Source: Bacillus sp. OV322 (GTDB lineage: Bacteria; Bacillota; Bacilli; Bacillales; DSM-1321). From it: a stretch of 64,000 nucleotides of DNA. The notes beneath the pieces were generated by a model. That model did not search any database, was not told the origin of the DNA, and saw nothing but the letters and a program-made list of their open reading frames with translations. The stretch covers positions 1 to 64,000 of the forward strand of contig NZ_FOMA01000004.1 in NCBI RefSeq assembly GCF_900112495.1, given 5' to 3'. A program made the position numbers and the translations under genes. Position 1 is the first letter of the stretch, and every line of letters starts with the position of its first letter. Of the stretch, positions 1 through 7,069 are shown in pieces.

Positions 1-74
1 AAGGGAAGGTTATTTGCCATGCACATTTTTAGTATAGCATGAGATATTTTAAGTTTTTATTGAAAAATATTGAC

Positions 75-130
75 AAACTATTAGCTGGTTTAGTTTAAGT
101 GTAACAGTTCACAAACAGTCCCACCTTAAC
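75..130. repeat. Degenerate attC-like remnant
   Basis: TTTAGTTTAAGT followed by GTTCACAA matches the outer end and tail of the better sites (for example 22231-22260), but no left core or GC stem is present. Confidence 0.35.
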
Positions 131-148
131 AAAAATCAACCCTTACCT

Positions 149-793
149 TTAACAAAGCCTTATTTTTTTATAAATTCTATATGAATGACGAACGAAATCT
201 AATACAATTGATGGAATTTTAACTGGCATTCTATATAGGGTTTTTATATAGAATTTGTAGTACGCTTTAACTAAGTCATTCCATTTCTCATCCTTACCTT
301 TTTTATGAAAATCGGAAATATCAACCACATACCCCCGTCCGTGCTTCATCATCACATTTTTACCGTGAACGTCATAGGGATTTAGCCCTCGTTTAACAGC
401 ATACACTAATGCTTCATTGATATCTTTAATGACACGCTCAGGTATTCTGATTCCTTTTATAATCGCATCATATAGAGTAATTCCCTCTAGCCTTTTTAGA
501 ATTAAATACCGGCCGCCTTTATGTATCAGCTTTGAATAAGCCGGATGTTCACCTAACTGTTGATACACTCTGGCTTCTTTTTCTAATGCGGAGCTATCAT
601 CCAGGACGACTTTGACGACTAATTTTGGTTCTGACTTATGAACAAAAACAGCAGCATAGTTTCCGGTCCCAATACACTTCCAACCTAGCGGGATATTCTT
701 TACTATAAGGGGGTCGTGTGGTTTGATCCTTTCAATTTTCACTTGTCCTAGAAGTTCATTTTCAACTATATATGTAAAATCATTATTTTTCAT
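149..793 (-). CDS. Protein-kinase-fold protein (small Ser/Thr kinase-like)
   Basis: A 214-residue cytosolic protein with kinase-fold landmarks in order: glycine-rich loop GTGNYA at about 42-47, VVKVV with Lys61, a Glu-rich helix at 70-73, a hinge LKRLEG near 99-104, a catalytic-loop-like HGKN at 143-146, and DISDF at 158-162 in the position of the DFG motif. This fits the short protein-kinase-like family of Bacillus; a substrate cannot be named. The ATG is preceded by GAGGAGG about 12 bases upstream. A 48-codon gene lies 47 bp upstream on the same strand, so the two are probably cotranscribed. A weak attC-like remnant lies downstream (about 75-130). The fold is fairly sure, the activity is not. 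Confidence 0.75.
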   Translation of the reverse strand: MKNNDFTYIVENELLGQVKIERIKPHDPLIVKNIPLGWKCIGTGNYAAVFVHKSEPKLVVKVVLDDSSALEKEARVYQQLGEHPAYSKLIHKGGRYLILKRLEGITLYDAIIKGIRIPERVIKDINEALVYAVKRGLNPYDVHGKNVMMKHGRGYVVDISDFHKKGKDEKWNDLVKAYYKFYIKTLYRMPVKIPSIVLDFVRHSYRIYKKIRLC

Positions 794-840
794 TTAGAGC
801 AAAAACCTCCTCGAAGTTTCATAAACCTTTAAATGGTCCT

Positions 841-987
841 TCATTTCCTCCCCTTTTCCTTTGATAGTTGTTCTCGATTATGACCTATTATAAAAACCTT
901 TGTGTCTCTGCTCATTATATCAATTATTAACTGCATATCTTGTGCTGTTAATTTCATCGGTTCAACGATAATATATTTTATGTCCAT
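841..987 (-). CDS. Small hypothetical protein (48 aa)
   Basis: A 48-codon frame starting MDIKYIIVEP and ending REQLSKEKGRK, with a good ribosome binding site (TAAGGAG, six bases before ATG). It lies directly upstream of the kinase-like gene on the same strand, so the pair probably forms one cassette transcript. No family recognised. Hydrophobic beta-like start, charged C-terminus, no membrane segment. Confidence 0.55.
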   Translation of the reverse strand: MDIKYIIVEPMKLTAQDMQLIIDIMSRDTKVFIIGHNREQLSKEKGRK

Positions 988-1068
988 ATGGGTCTCCTTA
1001 GTGTTAATTTTATATCTAATTCATACAAAAATAGCCTTCGGATTTACCGAAGACCATTTGAGTAGAAC

Positions 1069-1458
1069 TCAGTTAAGATATAGTTTTCCTCTAAACTTAA
1101 TCGATTTTATCATTGATATTTCCACGTTTGCTTTGTTGCTACCAAGTAAGTCACCATTCAAGTGATTAATAACATTATTTTCAACTTGAACTTCTTCATC
1201 ACTATGTAAGATAGCCCACACTTTTTTCGCGGTTTTTAAATCGGTTCTCAGGAGCTCCAGAATTGCTTCAGTTTTAGCTAAAGGCATTGTCTCCTTAAGA
1301 GGATCTCTCTTCTTATCTGAGTCTACGGAAATAGAACCAACAGTTGATTTTACCTTCTTGGTATCCTCTGTTTCAGTTTCCATTTCCGAAGCAGCCATAC
1401 GTTCTTCAACAAACGCACCCTTTAGTTGAGTAAGAATTTTTATTTCGATGATTGCCAT
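1069..1458 (-). CDS. Hypothetical frame read through an attC-like site
   Basis: An open frame that can start at ATG 1458, three bases after an AGGAGG lying inside the 3' end of the upstream GNAT gene, and then runs in frame through the attC-like site at 1393-1432 before coding a charged segment (METETEDTKK) and a helical C-terminal half ending KFRGKLYLN. Alternative starts are Met at 1398 or 1383, both without a clear ribosome binding site. About 130 residues, no recognised domain. It may be a cassette gene that lost its own start region and is now translated by coupling from the GNAT gene, or it may not be expressed. Confidence 0.35.
   Translation of the reverse strand: MAIIEIKILTQLKGAFVEERMAASEMETETEDTKKVKSTVGSISVDSDKKRDPLKETMPLAKTEAILELLRTDLKTAKKVWAILHSDEEVQVENNVINHLNGDLLGSNKANVEISMIKSIKFRGKLYLN
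1393..1432. repeat. attC-like site, right half only
   Basis: CGAAGCAGCC (right side of the central stem) followed by TTCTTCAAC, AAACGCACCC and TTTAGTTGAG. The left core is missing. It lies between the GNAT gene and the frame at 1069-1458. Confidence 0.7.
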
Positions 1459-1835
1459 AATCCTCCTGAACCAGGTGTAAAGCCACATGCTTTATAAAAT
1501 TCAGTTTTGTTTTCCTCGAATGACACCGTTACAATTCTTAATCCAAATCGTTCAGACTCTCGCAATAATTCCTTTACCAACTCAACTCCAATTCCCCGTC
1601 CTTGATACTGAGGATGAACGATTATATCTTCCATATATCCATGTTCTAAACCCATTCCACAAACATACCCAAAGGCAATCAGTTTATTATTTTCATTTCT
1701 AATGCCAGCCCAGAAATTACAACGTTCAAACAATGTTGGGTAATCTTCATCTCGTCTACCCCAACCGACATGTTCTCTTAATTCTGGTACCTCGTTATTA
1801 GATATCGAAATGTTTATAATAACTTTATAGTTCAT
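1440..1835 (-). CDS. GNAT family N-acetyltransferase
   Basis: A 131-residue protein with the acetyl-CoA binding motif A (VHPQYQGRGIGVELV) at about 83-97 and a C-terminal YKACGF, typical of GNAT enzymes that acetylate small amines or protein N-termini. The substrate is not predictable. ATG is preceded by GAGGGG at normal spacing. It is a single-gene unit of the cassette array, with sites on both sides (1393-1432 and 1893-1964). The last codons contain an AGGAGG-ATT-ATG that may start the next frame. Confidence 0.85.
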   Translation of the reverse strand: MNYKVIINISISNNEVPELREHVGWGRRDEDYPTLFERCNFWAGIRNENNKLIAFGYVCGMGLEHGYMEDIIVHPQYQGRGIGVELVKELLRESERFGLRIVTVSFEENKTEFYKACGFTPGSGGLWQSSK

Positions 1836-1892
1836 ATAATTCCCCTCTTTTACAACAATGCTAATTTCTATATGAACAAATCCTATTCCTTC

Positions 1893-1964
1893 TTCTATTA
1901 ATCTGCCTGTTTAGAGGTTGCTGCAGCAACCACAGTTATTGAACTAAAGAACCCGTTAGCTAAA
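1893..1964. repeat. attC-like site
   Basis: Left core ATTAATCTGCCTGTTTAG, central palindrome GTTGCTGCAGCAAC (1917-1930), right core GAACTAAAGAACCCGTTAG. The stop codon of the P-loop kinase gene (1960-1962) lies inside the right core. Confidence 0.85.
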
Positions 1965-2574
1965 TAATATCAGTTCCGTTAACAACAAAGTCTGCTCTTT
2001 CATCAGGTTTTTGTTCTTCAACATAAATGTCTTCTGATATCATCCATTTATTTTCCCACATGTCACGAGCCTCTTCCCCGTCTCTTTCAATACCTCGTGA
2101 AAGCCTTATTTCTCGTGGACATTCCACCCATATTGTATAGTCATATTTATTTGATAATTCCATGCAAATGGAATAAACACCTTCTATTATGACAATTCCT
2201 CCGATTGGAACAGTATGCCACTCTGCTAGATCATCCGACTCCCAGTCATATCGCTGATAACAACCCTCTTTGTTTTGTCTAATAGGTTCTAGAACTTGTT
2301 TTAGTACTCGATTCAAGTCAAAATCCGCACCAATGATTTTTTTCTCTGGATGGGTTTTTACTTGTTGGGAGGATGGTAAATAAAAATCATCCATATGTAC
2401 AACAGTGACATTAGAACAGTCAACCTTCAAATTATTTGCGAATGTACTTTTTCCTGAACCCCCACAACCATCTATTCCAATTAACAAAGTTGATTGTTTT
2501 TTTGAAAATGAATTTATTGAACTAACCAATTGCTCAAAATTTTTAAATTCACGCTTTTTAGTTTTGAATCTCAC
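1960..2574 (-). CDS. Uridine-kinase-like P-loop NTPase
   Basis: A 204-residue P-loop kinase. Walker A GIDGCGGSGKST sits at about 33-44, followed by VVHMDDFYLP near 58-67, the substrate-side Asp motif of the uridine kinase/phosphoribulokinase superfamily, and IIEGVY near 129-134. It probably phosphorylates a nucleoside or other small metabolite in the cytosol; which one is unknown. The start is GTG at 2574 with a weak GGTGAT ahead of it. The stop TAG lies inside the adjoining attC-like site. Confidence 0.75.
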   Translation of the reverse strand: MRFKTKKREFKNFEQLVSSINSFSKKQSTLLIGIDGCGGSGKSTFANNLKVDCSNVTVVHMDDFYLPSSQQVKTHPEKKIIGADFDLNRVLKQVLEPIRQNKEGCYQRYDWESDDLAEWHTVPIGGIVIIEGVYSICMELSNKYDYTIWVECPREIRLSRGIERDGEEARDMWENKWMISEDIYVEEQKPDERADFVVNGTDII

Positions 2575-2642
2575 TTTATCACCACTTTAATGTTAGTAAG
2601 TATTAGTTCTTCAAACATTCAATATAAACCTGTTTATTGAAG

Positions 2643-2712
2643 TTAACTGCCTTGTTAGTGGAACAAGAAAAGCCTCACTCCTTCTTGAAGTAAAGCGCCA
2701 GTTAGTATATTA
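2643..2712. repeat. attC-like site
   Basis: Left core TTAACTGCCTTGTTAGTGG, a shortened middle AAGCCTCACTCCTTCTT, right core GAAGTAAAGCGCCAGTTAG. It lacks the usual GC stem and uses an alternative inner stem. Confidence 0.75.
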
Positions 2713-2726
2713 AAGAAATTTTACCA

Positions 2727-3212
2727 TTACTTCGGTTCTAATCGTAGCCGATCTAACCTATAATCCTCAGTTAATTCGATATTCCTTTTGTTCTTAATAT
2801 AGTTTGTTATTTGCTTATTAATATTTGGTATCAGCAAAATGGAGTCTAGTTCTTCTATAGGAATCCATTTAACTGCCGTTTGATAAGGATCTGGGAATTG
2901 AGGTAATCGTGGAATTGAATTATTCTTTAATGTACATTCAAAAATGAGATGCAATCCGTGTTTCTCATTGACGTTATAATCTCCAGACTGTTTATGCGGG
3001 GTAAACTCATAAATTAATGCTAACGGACCAACATCAACTTGTGCTGTAGTTTCTTCTAACACCTCTCTTGCAACACCCTCTAATATAGTTTCACCCTGCT
3101 CTAGTCCTCCACCAGGTAAATTATAATGAATTCCATTATCATCGTACTCAACTAAAAGTACAGAATTCTTTTCTATTATTAGTCCTGTACAGCGTATTCT
3201 TACGTGTGACAA
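2727..3212 (-). CDS. Nudix hydrolase
   Basis: A 161-residue protein with a canonical Nudix box: GGGLEQGET at about 34-42, then VAREVLEETT at 47-56, giving the GX5EX7REUXEEXGU pattern. Such enzymes hydrolyse nucleoside diphosphate derivatives using Mg2+ bound by the REXXEE glutamates. The start is TTG with GAGGTGA five bases upstream. Single-gene cassette between sites at 2643-2712 and 3285-3370. A second, truncated and unrelated-length Nudix fragment is present at 26451-26648. Specificity unknown. Confidence 0.9.
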   Translation of the reverse strand: MSHVRIRCTGLIIEKNSVLLVEYDDNGIHYNLPGGGLEQGETILEGVAREVLEETTAQVDVGPLALIYEFTPHKQSGDYNVNEKHGLHLIFECTLKNNSIPRLPQFPDPYQTAVKWIPIEELDSILLIPNINKQITNYIKNKRNIELTEDYRLDRLRLEPK

Positions 3213-3284
3213 GTCTTCACCTCATTTGTTTTTTAGATCCTGGTTAATCTCTATATAATTCGTCTTATCTATGAAAATTACCTT

Positions 3285-3370
3285 CCTTGGACTAAACTAC
3301 TCCGTTATAAAGAAAATGGCTGCCGAAGCAGCCATACGTTGTTCAACTAAAGCACCCGTTAGTTCACTAA
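3285..3370. repeat. attC-like site with canonical central stem
   Basis: GGCTGC-CGAA-GCAGCC hairpin at 3318-3333, right core TTCAACTAAAGCACCCGTTAG, degenerate left core GACTAAACTACTCCGTTA. The TAA stop of the gene at 3359 lies in the right core. Confidence 0.9.
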
Positions 3371-3664
3371 AGTACTAATTGTTTTAAATAATAATTGAAG
3401 CTTCATTACACCTATTTTTAATATAGTTTTAATTATCTTTTTTACTGAGGGTTGGTTTAAAATTGCTAACAAAATTAAAGTAAACAAAGCATAAATCACT
3501 ACTTTTTCCCAAGACATTTGTGCAATAAAAGTACTATTGTCCAAAATTTTCACATTATAAAGACTCCACCAACTCCGAGGGTCAACAAAACCATTGCTAC
3601 CTAAAAATAACACTAAAAACACAATTACGAAGTGGGAGTATAAACTTTTTATTTTGTTAATCAA
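3359..3664 (-). CDS. Hypothetical membrane protein (101 aa)
   Basis: Two predicted membrane segments (about 11-25 and 55-68) around a central WWSLYN region, with a basic amphipathic C-terminus. TTG start with an excellent GGGAGGTGA six bases upstream. The stop codon TAA is contributed by the AACTAA part of the attC-like site. No family recognised; a small inner-membrane cassette protein. Confidence 0.65.
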   Translation of the reverse strand: MINKIKSLYSHFVIVFLVLFLGSNGFVDPRSWWSLYNVKILDNSTFIAQMSWEKVVIYALFTLILLAILNQPSVKKIIKTILKIGVMKLQLLFKTISTLVN

Positions 3665-3723
3665 CTATTCACCTCCCTTTCCTTTATTTAACATAGTAAT
3701 TCAATTTAAATACATTTATTCCT

Positions 3724-3830
3724 TCTTTAACTATACTGCCCCTTTAGTTCCATAACAAAAAGGCTGCCGAAGCAACCCCTGTTATTGAACTAAAGCACCT
3801 AATAGTTTAAGTATACAATATTTCACAATC
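3724..3830. repeat. attC-like site with tail
   Basis: Left core TAACTATACTGCCCCTTTAG, stem GGCTGCCGAAGCAACC, right core GAACTAAAGCACCTAATAG, then TTTAAGT and TTTCACAATC. The right part and tail are nearly identical to 25818-25853, the site of the duplicated DUF3888 cassette. Confidence 0.88.
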
Positions 3831-3903
3831 TTTTTTATATGAGAAAAAAGGCAACCTTCTCCTTAAAAAATAGTACACGTTAATTCAATATTACATACTA
3901 AAA

Positions 3904-4278
3904 TTAACCTTTAATATCAATCACAGTAACTTTATCTGTTTTGACTTCAAATGTTATGATAACTGGACCTTCTGGTGGATTATGTGCACCAGTATAAGTA
4001 TCATACTTAACCTTCACCTTAAAATCATATTGAGAATACCCTCCAGTCATTCTTTTTACCTCTAATATGTCTGAATTCCACAATGCATAACTACGAGTAG
4101 GGTACTTTTTATTAATTGCTTTTTGGGCATAAGGGTTTAAAAAAACTAAAAAGGCATCATAAAAAACATTATGCTTTTCTTGGAGAAAGTCTCCTTCGAT
4201 TTCCGCCTTTATTGGAGTGGATATGGTTAATCCCAAAATGGAAAAAGATAAAACAATCCCAATTATTATGTGTTTCAT
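3904..4278 (-). CDS. Exported DUF3888 protein, copy 1
   Basis: A 124-residue protein from the ATG at 4278 (AAGGTGG upstream; a GTG at 4293 would overlap that site). Residues 1-25 form a signal peptide ending PIKA, so it is exported. The mature part has LNPYAQKAI, YALWNSDILEVKR and AHNPPEGPVIITFEVK, matching DUF3888, a secreted Bacillus family of unknown role. It is almost identical to 25928-26302, differing at only a handful of residues (Ile/Thr after KAE, Val/Asp after KHN, Pro/Gln in NPPEG). The whole cassette including its flanking sequence is duplicated. Confidence 0.8.
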   Translation of the reverse strand: MKHIIIGIVLSFSILGLTISTPIKAEIEGDFLQEKHNVFYDAFLVFLNPYAQKAINKKYPTRSYALWNSDILEVKRMTGGYSQYDFKVKVKYDTYTGAHNPPEGPVIITFEVKTDKVTVIDIKG

Positions 4279-4344
4279 ATTATTAGCCACCACCTTGTTT
4301 TAAGGTAGAAATGCCCACTTCAGAATAAATCTATGCATTTTCTT

Positions 4345-4400
4345 GTGTTACTAACCTGCACCTTTAGCATAATAAGAAAAAACGCTGCCGAAACAACCTA
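4345..4400. repeat. attC-like site, right core deleted
   Basis: Left core ACTAACCTGCACCTTTAGC and CGCTGCCGAAACAAC match 26371-26424, but the following 30 or so bases (the right core, present at 26425-26452) are missing and the sequence resumes at CTATAAGGAATAGCAG. Confidence 0.85.
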
Positions 4401-4414
4401 TAAGGAATAGCAGT

Positions 4415-4849
4415 TTAATGGTATTGAAACCAAACAAACCATTCTTTTTCCTTATTTTTAGCTAAAAATATTTGACCTTGGCCTAAGTTAGCTCCAGGTG
4501 CTTTGGGGAAATCTAAACGTACAAGCCACGATTTTTCAGCAATTTCTTTGCCACAAAAGGTCTTTGCCATTCCAAAATAGTCTTCTTCATCTTTATTGCC
4601 AACTGTTTCGGGAAAAGGTTTGGCTGTTACTACATCCCACTTAGTATATATGTCAGGAAAATCATCTATTCCAGTTCCATAAGTTTTTGGTATTAAAGTA
4701 TTTAACGCTTTTATTACCTCTTTTTTATCCTTAATCGTTGTTTTCTCTAATTCACTTAACACAGGACATTCTTTAGGTTGTGCGTATCCTTGAAGTGAAC
4801 AAAAAAACAACATCAGAATGGTAATAATCAATATATATAGCATTTTCAT
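4415..4849 (-). CDS. Exported hypothetical protein
   Basis: A 144-residue protein from ATG 4849, chosen because GAGGTGA lies seven bases upstream; the frame is open further to a GTG at 4858. A hydrophobic N-terminus (about 1-20) ends in GYAQ, a likely signal peptidase site. The mature part contains KWDVVTAKPFPETVG, one Cys in TFCGKE and a C-terminal WFVWFQYH. No family recognised. Its 3' end borders the damaged attC-like site, so the stop is close to a deletion junction. Confidence 0.65.
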   Translation of the reverse strand: MKMLYILIITILMLFFCSLQGYAQPKECPVLSELEKTTIKDKKEVIKALNTLIPKTYGTGIDDFPDIYTKWDVVTAKPFPETVGNKDEEDYFGMAKTFCGKEIAEKSWLVRLDFPKAPGANLGQGQIFLAKNKEKEWFVWFQYH

Positions 4850-4915
4850 AAAACTCACCTCAGAAGTTATCTTTCCTAATTTTAAGAAAAATAGTCCAGT
4901 TTAAAGGTATAATAG

Positions 4916-5000
4916 CTCAATTGTTATTCAACAAAAAAGCTGCCTAAGCAGCTGAGTGATCTTCAACTAACGCACCCGTTAGTTTAAGTAGATTTCACAC
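4916..5000. repeat. attC-like site
   Basis: Weak left arm ATTGTTATTCAAC, stem AGCTGCCTAAGCAGCT (4938-4953), right core CTTCAACTAACGCACCCGTT then AGTTTAAGT. One of the best right cores in the window. Confidence 0.88.
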
Positions 5001-5037
5001 AAAATTTTTAGTATTTCAGTTAATACAGGACAGGAAT

Positions 5038-5054
5038 GCCGCCCTGTTAGTTTA
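5038..5054. repeat. attC-like half site
   Basis: GCCGCCCTGTTAGTTTA resembles one core of the repeat and provides the stop codon of the gene ending at 5052. Confidence 0.45.
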
Positions 5055-5327
5055 CCCATTTATGAATTTCATTAATGAATAAATCAATAGTAATAATAAT
5101 TGATAAAGAGTTAAGGGGATTAGTGTAAAGAATGGGATGTACTTCATTTTATCTTGTTCTTTCCTTACCACAGCGATAATTGTACATATAATAGAAACAC
5201 CATACAGGCTCAAACTAATATATAGTAATATATCACCAAACTCCATTATGTCAATTGCAACAAATAAAAGGAATGGAGCCACAACTCCAACTACGGCTGA
5301 CGTAAAACTAAACATATTTTTCTTCAT
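5052..5327 (-). CDS. Hypothetical membrane protein (91 aa)
   Basis: From ATG 5327 (AGGATGG eight bases upstream) the protein has three predicted membrane segments: about 8-25, 31-50 and 65-85, separated by RKEQDKMK. The frame is open further upstream, but that part reads through the repeat at 5362-5408 and is unlikely to be coding. No family recognised. The stop TAA falls in the half site at 5038-5054. It is the cassette gene nearest the recombinase on its left side. Confidence 0.6.
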   Translation of the reverse strand: MKKNMFSFTSAVVGVVAPFLLFVAIDIMEFGDILLYISLSLYGVSIICTIIAVVRKEQDKMKYIPFFTLIPLTLYQLLLLLIYSLMKFING

Positions 5328-5361
5328 TTCAATTTCCATCCTAGATTCATTTGATAATGGT

Positions 5362-5408
5362 GGTGGCAGCCACACATCTTGAACTATAGCACAAGTTAGC
5401 TTAAAGTT
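5362..5408. repeat. attC-like site, degenerate
   Basis: GGTGGCAGCCAC stem remnant followed by TTGAACTATAGCACAAGTTAG. Left core not recognisable. Confidence 0.6.
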
Positions 5409-5464
5409 ATCTCTGTTATCACTCTTTTTTTAAATAATAGATTTATTTAATTCTACTTGTCAAA

Positions 5465-5550
5465 GCAACTAACCTGCCCGTTAGCTGAATAACAAAAAGG
5501 CTGATGTAGCAGCCCAGTCCCCCTTCTTTAATTAACGCTCCCTTTAGGCC
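5465..5550. repeat. attC/attI-like site upstream of the recombinase
   Basis: Left core CAACTAACCTGCCCGTTAGC (5467-5486), stem GGCTGATGTAGCAGCC, right core TTAATTAACGCTCCCTTTAG. It lies between the divergent gene at 5052-5327 and the recombinase, the position attI holds in classical integrons, yet it has the full two-core attC layout. Confidence 0.88.
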
Positions 5551-5574
5551 AATATTCAGATTAAAGTGTACTAA

Positions 5575-5602
5575 GTGGGATTTTAACTGGAAATAATCCC
5601 TT
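5575..5602. promoter_or_regulatory. Inverted repeat upstream of the recombinase
   Basis: GGGATT (5577-5582) and AATCCC (5595-5600) flank 12 bases, about 30 bp before the recombinase start. Possible operator for the recombinase gene; no regulator can be named. Confidence 0.3.
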
Positions 5603-5629
5603 CTAGATAGATAATCAGGAGGAGATTAT

Positions 5630-6469
5630 ATGTTATTAACCAAAGCGTGGGAAAATTATGAAGTCGATAAACGGATTGAAGGTTACTCACCCCATACGAT
5701 AAAGGCATACAAAGTTCAATTGTACTTACTGATAAAATACTTCAAGGACATAGATATAAAAACACTTACCACGGAAGATTTAAAACAATACCTTATAAGT
5801 AATGGGGATCATTTGAAGCCAGCAAGTCTTGCACATCGTATACGATTCATAAAATCCCTACTTAGGTGGGCATATGAAGAAGGCTATTTGGATCACAACC
5901 CAGCCATAAAAATAAAAGAGCCTAAGTTGGGGCAGCGAATACCGAAATTTCTTACTGATCACGAGATTGAATTACTTAGAGAGGTTTGTTATTCCCCAAT
6001 AGAAAATGCATTGTTTGAATTTATGTTTTCGACAGGGTGCAGGATTGGTGAAGTTGCAATGCTCAACAAAGAGCACATAGATTGGCCCAGCAGATCAGCG
6101 ATAGTCAGAGGGAAAGGAGATAAAGAACGCGAAGTTTATTTCAATACACGCAGTGATATTTGGTTAAAGCGTTACCTGGCTGACCGGCAGGATCAAGATT
6201 CAGCCCTATTTGTCACAGAACGCTGTCCTCATAGGATGAGTACAGCCCAGATACGTTACATTATAAAGCGAATTTCGAAAAGAGCATCCTTCAATAAAAA
6301 TATTTACCCTCACCAATTCCGCCATAGTTATGCCACTCATTTATTAAATAATGGGGCCCCTCTTGAAGTTATTCAGACGTTACTCGGACACGAAAAAAGT
6401 GAAACAACCAGGGTCTACGCCCATCTTAGCGGGAAAATAAGGAAAGATTTCTATAATAAATACTTTTAG
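5630..6469 (+). CDS. Tyrosine recombinase of the cassette array (Xer-like, non-IntI)
   Basis: A 279-residue integrase with an N-terminal SAM-like core-binding domain (about 3-85) and a C-terminal catalytic domain. All catalytic residues are present: Arg138 in FSTGCRIGE, Lys162 in RGKGDKER, His228 and Arg231 in HQFRHSYAT, His254 in LLGHEKSETT, Tyr263 in RVYAHLS. The length equals XerC/XerD or TnpI; IntI enzymes run about 320-340 residues because of an extra helix segment before the HxxR box, and the Lys162-His228 stretch here has no room for it. Strong AGGAGG before the ATG. It is embedded in the array with attC-like sites at 5465-5550 and starting two bases after its stop, and is divergent from the cassettes on its left. 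I infer that it moves or rearranges the cassettes; it could instead be an ordinary recombinase captured as cargo. Confidence 0.92.
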   Translation: MLLTKAWENYEVDKRIEGYSPHTIKAYKVQLYLLIKYFKDIDIKTLTTEDLKQYLISNGDHLKPASLAHRIRFIKSLLRWAYEEGYLDHNPAIKIKEPKLGQRIPKFLTDHEIELLREVCYSPIENALFEFMFSTGCRIGEVAMLNKEHIDWPSRSAIVRGKGDKEREVYFNTRSDIWLKRYLADRQDQDSALFVTERCPHRMSTAQIRYIIKRISKRASFNKNIYPHQFRHSYATHLLNNGAPLEVIQTLLGHEKSETTRVYAHLSGKIRKDFYNKYF

Positions 6470-6470
6470 C

Positions 6471-6540
6471 GAAGGCTGCTTCAGCAGCCTCCATTACTTT
6501 AACTAATGCACCCGTTAGTTGAAGTATAATCCTTCACAAT
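6471..6540. repeat. attC-like site after the recombinase gene
   Basis: Perfect stem AGGCTGCT-TC-AGCAGCCT (6473-6490), right core TTTAACTAATGCACCCGTTAG, then TTGAAGT and CTTCACAATC. It starts at the recombinase stop codon. Confidence 0.9.
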
Positions 6541-6599
6541 CTCGAATTAAAAAAAGAGGTAGATACCCCTTAACCATCGCTTACTTTAATTTCCTTCTT

Positions 6600-6671
6600 T
6601 CACTAAACTGCCCTTTAGTTGAACAAGAAAAAAGCTTTACTCTCTATTTAAAGTAAAGCACTTTAGTTTCT
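6600..6671. repeat. attC-like site
   Basis: Left core CACTAAACTGCCCTTTAGTT, arm GAACAAGAAAAAAGCTTTAC, right core AAAGTAAAGCACTTTAG (short). Only about 60 bp separate it from the previous site, with no gene between. Confidence 0.7.
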
Positions 6672-6672
6672 G

Positions 6673-6885
6673 TTATTGAAATATGAAATAAATTAACCCA
6701 GAAATTAGTAAAGAAATTATGCCTACGAAACCAGATATTAATGCTATTTTCGTTCTGGAATTTCTGTCTTCTGGGGTTGATGAATAAAAATTTCCTCTTT
6801 GACGGTCTCCATCAACCCACGCCCCGATAAAAACACCTGAAATAATGATACCTACTATCCCTACAATTAGAAAAAACTGAATCAA
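6673..6885 (-). CDS. Small membrane protein, DUF5316-like
   Basis: A 70-residue protein with two membrane segments (about 3-22 and 47-68) and a central GDRQRGNFYSSTPEDRNSRTK loop resembling DUF5316 small membrane proteins of Bacillus. TTG start with a GGGGG element about eight bases upstream. Single-gene cassette between sites at 6600 and 6962. Function unknown; the family match is from memory and not tested. Confidence 0.6.
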   Translation of the reverse strand: MIQFFLIVGIVGIIISGVFIGAWVDGDRQRGNFYSSTPEDRNSRTKIALISGFVGIISLLISGLIYFIFQ

Positions 6886-6961
6886 TTAAATGCCCCCTTT
6901 TTCACCGCCTTATTAATACATACGCATTAAGGACATCTTTGTTTCATATTCGTTTTCCTCT

Positions 6962-7047
6962 TTCAACTATCTTGCCCGTTAGTGCCATAAGAAAAAGGCT
7001 GCCGCAGCAACCCCTGTTAATGAACTAAAGCACCCGTTAGTTGATTA
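6962..7047. repeat. attC-like site
   Basis: Left core TTCAACTATCTTGCCCGTTA, stem GGCTGCCGCAGCAACC, right core GAACTAAAGCACCCGTTAG. Confidence 0.9.
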
Positions 7048-7069
7048 AGATATTTTAAGTATTGTCTTT

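Noticed and set aside
902-1165. Plus-strand frame of 87 codons
   Set aside because: Starts without a ribosome binding site and lies over the minus-strand genes at 841-987 and 1069-1458.
5630-6469. Calling the recombinase IntI
   Set aside because: Too short, and the Lys162-His228 interval lacks the IntI-specific insert.
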